A stretch of DNA of 26,870 bases. Origin: a virus. Position 1 is the stretch's first letter. Every line of letters starts with the position of its first letter. A program made the position numbers and the translations under genes. The stretch is taken from positions 1 through 26,870 of IMG/VR virus record IMGVR_UViG_3300008267_000296; one strand, written 5' to 3'. Under the pieces are notes generated by a model that saw only the letters and a list, made by a program, of their open reading frames with translations, searched no databases and had not been told where the DNA came from. Shown here in pieces: positions 25,670 to 26,870 of this stretch.

Positions 25670-25681
25670 TATTTATAAATA
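25670..25681 (+). promoter_or_regulatory. Putative late promoter box for the 75-residue and proline-rich genes
   Basis: TATTTATAAATA begins 19 bases before the ATG at 25689 and includes the exact T4 late box TATAAATA in its second half (25674-25681). It starts five bases after the hub stop codon. Confidence 0.6.
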
Positions 25682-25688
25682 AAAGCAT

Positions 25689-25916
25689 ATGAAAAATGTT
25701 AAAAACTTATTAGATGAATATCTAAAAAAAGATACTAAAGTATCTGAAAAACAAATAGACCAAAACCATAAACAAGTTTGTGATTTGGACACAGGTGATT
25801 GTTATACTATAAGAATGAAAGATGGGTTAATTGAAAGAGTTGACAACACAATCAATACAAATAGAACTTTGAAAGTTGAAACTCCGACAGGGGTAAAAAC
25901 ATTATTGAATGGTTAA
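25689..25916 (+). CDS. Small conserved-looking protein of unknown function (75 aa)
   Basis: I do not recognise this protein. The first 25 residues are a Lys/Asp-rich helix (NLLDEYLKKDTKVSEK). The middle has a short loop with two cysteines, C-D-L-D-T-G-D-C-Y at about residues 31-39, and then strands (YTIRMKDGLIERVD and TLKVETPTGVKTLLNG). A TG-D-C-Y turn followed by a D-G-x-I-E strand looks like a small beta sheet possibly closed by a disulphide. It has no head-targeting tag and no L/I-x-E site near the N-terminus. It is 12 bases upstream of the tagged proline-rich gene and shares its promoter box, so it may belong to the same virion module. Confidence 0.6.
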   Translation: MKNVKNLLDEYLKKDTKVSEKQIDQNHKQVCDLDTGDCYTIRMKDGLIERVDNTINTNRTLKVETPTGVKTLLNG

Positions 25917-25928
25917 AAAAAATATAAA

Positions 25929-26663
25929 ATGAAGGTTGATAAAAAACTATTAGAAGAAATTAAAAGAATAAAAGAAATTAGTGGATATATTCTTAACGAA
26001 CAAGACCCTGCGGCAGGAGCACCACCCCCACCACCGGCAGATGCAGGAGCACCACCAGCAGATGCAGGAGCACCACCAGCAGATGCAGGAGCACCACCGG
26101 CAGAAGGAGGGGCACCACCAGCAGATGCGGGAGCACCACCAGCAGAAGGTGGTACCGAAATACCTGAACCTGTGGATATAGAAAACGATCCTGATGTAGA
26201 AGAAGTAGATACTGACAAACCTGAAGAAGGTGAGGAAGAAACTGAAGAAATTGATATTACAGATTTAGTTACAACACAACAAGAAATAAAAGATAAACAA
26301 GATTCTTTTATGGATGATATGATAAGTAAATTGGAAGATTTACAAAACAAATTATCATCAGTTGATCAAATAATAAATAAAATTGAAAGTTTAGAAACTA
26401 AGTTTGATAGATATAGAGAAAAAACTCCCGAAGAAAAATTAATGTTAAGATCTTTAGACTCTTACCCGTATAATCAAAAATTGACCGATTTCTTTGATGA
26501 CAAAAAAGTTGACATGGAAAAATCTGGTAAAAATGAATACGTCTTAACATCCGATGATGTTGAGAATTTTTCACCAAATGAGATAAAAAAAACTTTTAAT
26601 ATTTTTGACGAAGAAGAAGAAAATATTAAAGAAAGTTACAAAAGAAGACGTAGATTTTTATAA
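25929..26663 (+). CDS. Tagged proline-rich, acidic coiled-coil protein, probably head-internal or core
   Basis: This is a 244-residue protein with four parts. (1) Residues 1-24 are a basic amphipathic tag with LLEEIKRIKEISG, ending L22-N23-E24 before Q25. It is closely similar to the tag of the 782-residue protein and fits prohead protease cleavage. (2) Residues ~30-75 are six tandem copies of a GAPPADA/GAPPAEG heptad. (3) Residues ~76-115 are strongly acidic. (4) From ~116 there is a coiled coil (EIKDKQDSFMDDMISKLEDL and DQIINKIESLETKFDRY), then a charged C-terminal domain ending in RRRRF. A cleavable tag plus flexible linker plus acidic coiled coil suggests a head core/scaffold or internal protein. 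I cannot name it. Followed by a strong terminator. Confidence 0.65.
   Translation: MKVDKKLLEEIKRIKEISGYILNEQDPAAGAPPPPPADAGAPPADAGAPPADAGAPPAEGGAPPADAGAPPAEGGTEIPEPVDIENDPDVEEVDTDKPEEGEEETEEIDITDLVTTQQEIKDKQDSFMDDMISKLEDLQNKLSSVDQIINKIESLETKFDRYREKTPEEKLMLRSLDSYPYNQKLTDFFDDKKVDMEKSGKNEYVLTSDDVENFSPNEIKKTFNIFDEEEENIKESYKRRRRFL
26016..26150 (+). repeat. Six-copy 21-bp tandem repeat encoding GAPPADA
   Basis: Units of GGAGCACCACCAGCAGATGCA start at 26016 (first copy 9 bases longer), 26046, 26067, 26088, 26109 and 26130, all in frame. Two copies (26046 and 26067) are identical. The region is far more GC-rich than its surroundings. Such an in-frame repeat can expand and contract without breaking the gene. 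Confidence 0.9.
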
Positions 26664-26670
26664 AAATATA

Positions 26671-26695
26671 AGGGACCCAAAAGGTCCCTTTTTTA
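26671..26695 (+). terminator. Intrinsic terminator after the proline-rich gene
   Basis: AGGGACC (26671-26677) pairs perfectly with GGTCCCT (26683-26689) across CAAAA and is followed by a run of T. It closes the late-type unit just before a promoter of a different kind. Confidence 0.9.
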
Positions 26696-26696
26696 T

Positions 26697-26724
26697 TTGA
26701 CATTCTACCAAATTCACTTATAAT
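26697..26724 (+). promoter_or_regulatory. Sigma70-like promoter, unlike the late boxes
   Basis: TTGACA (26697-26702) and TATAAT (26719-26724) are perfect consensus hexamers 16 bases apart. The same DNA also fits the Bacteroidota pattern reasonably: a TTG near -33 and TATAATTG against TAnnTTTG, one mismatch. It therefore looks like a promoter for host-type RNA polymerase, suggesting earlier expression than the virion genes. A second box, TATAAATTA at 26742-26750, lies 22 bases before the ATG and might add late expression. Confidence 0.6.
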
Positions 26725-26763
26725 TGTTATAGATAAAAGAGTATAAATTAAAAACAAAAATCT

Positions 26764-26870
26764 ATGGCAAATTCAATTGACGCAGTACTAGCACAGTACG
26801 AAAAGAACTCAACACCAAGTAGTTCACCGAGACAAAACATCTCACAAGAAGACAGAATGAAAAGATATTT
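26764..26870 (+). CDS. N-terminal fragment of an unidentified gene, possibly a gp32-like ssDNA-binding protein
   Basis: Only 35 codons are present before the window ends, starting MANSIDAVLAQYEKN and ending near QEDRMKRYF. The leader is A-rich with AATTAAAA at 26746-26753, as in the sheath and tube genes. Codons are notably C-ending (gac, tac, aac, atc), which suggests a highly expressed gene. The short helix followed by a Ser-rich linker and a D-R-x-K-x-YF start of a domain reminds me of gp32-type single-stranded DNA-binding proteins in T4-like phages. The promoter change to a sigma70-like type would fit a replication protein. The fragment is too short to settle this; a major capsid or other abundant protein is possible. 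Confidence 0.5.
   Translation, partial: MANSIDAVLAQYEKNSTPSSSPRQNISQEDRMKRY

Noticed and set aside
25913-26350. Long minus-strand frame with Pro/Ala/Gly/Ser repeats
   Set aside because: It is the mirror of the GAPPADA repeat and the acidic coding region of the plus-strand gene; it has no leader or promoter of its own.
1-26870. tRNA genes, CRISPR arrays or insertion sequences
   Set aside because: I looked for cloverleaf-like regions in the intergenic gaps, regularly spaced repeats and terminal inverted repeats and saw none; the gaps are short and filled by promoters and terminators.

Overview
The window is part of the virion-structure region of a tailed phage with a contractile tail (myovirus morphology), distantly related to T4. 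The recognisable markers are a T4 gp15-like tail terminator, a contractile tail sheath, a gp19-like tail tube, a gp26-like baseplate/tail-assembly protein, a tape measure and a block of giant baseplate proteins. The DNA is very AT-rich, arginine is mostly AGA, and translation starts follow A-rich leaders with almost no Shine-Dalgarno sequences. Those start regions fit a Bacteroidota (flavobacteria-like) host; the host is inferred, not shown.

Layout from left to right: a small acidic protein with a head-targeting-like N-terminus (76-426); a neck protein and tail terminator pair (497-2244); a 49-residue ribbon-helix-helix-like gene on the minus strand (2246-2395), the only minus-strand gene I can support; an oversized tail sheath (2533-5739); a pair of tagged, probably head-packaged proteins, one a 782-residue protein and one a HAD-type hydrolase (5822-9045); the tail tube (9150-9638); a gp26-like protein with an overlapping +1-frame ORF (9731-10625); the tape measure (10647-12695); a baseplate operon of 2011, 105 and 2181 residues (12775-25665); a small unknown protein and a tagged proline-rich protein (25689-26663); a terminator; and the start of another gene cut by the window end (26764 onward). 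No tRNA, rRNA, CRISPR array or insertion sequence was seen.

Three signals run through the region. First, an AT-rich box close to TATTTATWWAA sits 12-40 bases upstream of the first gene of almost every transcription unit. It is probably this phage's late promoter, a counterpart of the T4 TATAAATA box. Second, four proteins scattered among the tail genes share short amphipathic N-termini that end in L/I-x-E, the cleavage rule of T4-type prohead proteases. This suggests a capsid-targeting tag that delivers cargo, including a HAD phosphatase-like enzyme, into the head. Third, the stretch between tube and tape measure has the geometry of a tail-assembly-chaperone frameshift: a TTT CGG codon pair lies where the gp26-like frame can slip +1 into a short downstream ORF, the same layout as the influenza PA-X site.

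Together the genes would build the neck, sheath and tube, assemble the tube on the tape measure, build the baseplate and hub that contact the cell envelope, and load the head with proteins that are probably processed during maturation and perhaps delivered with the DNA.
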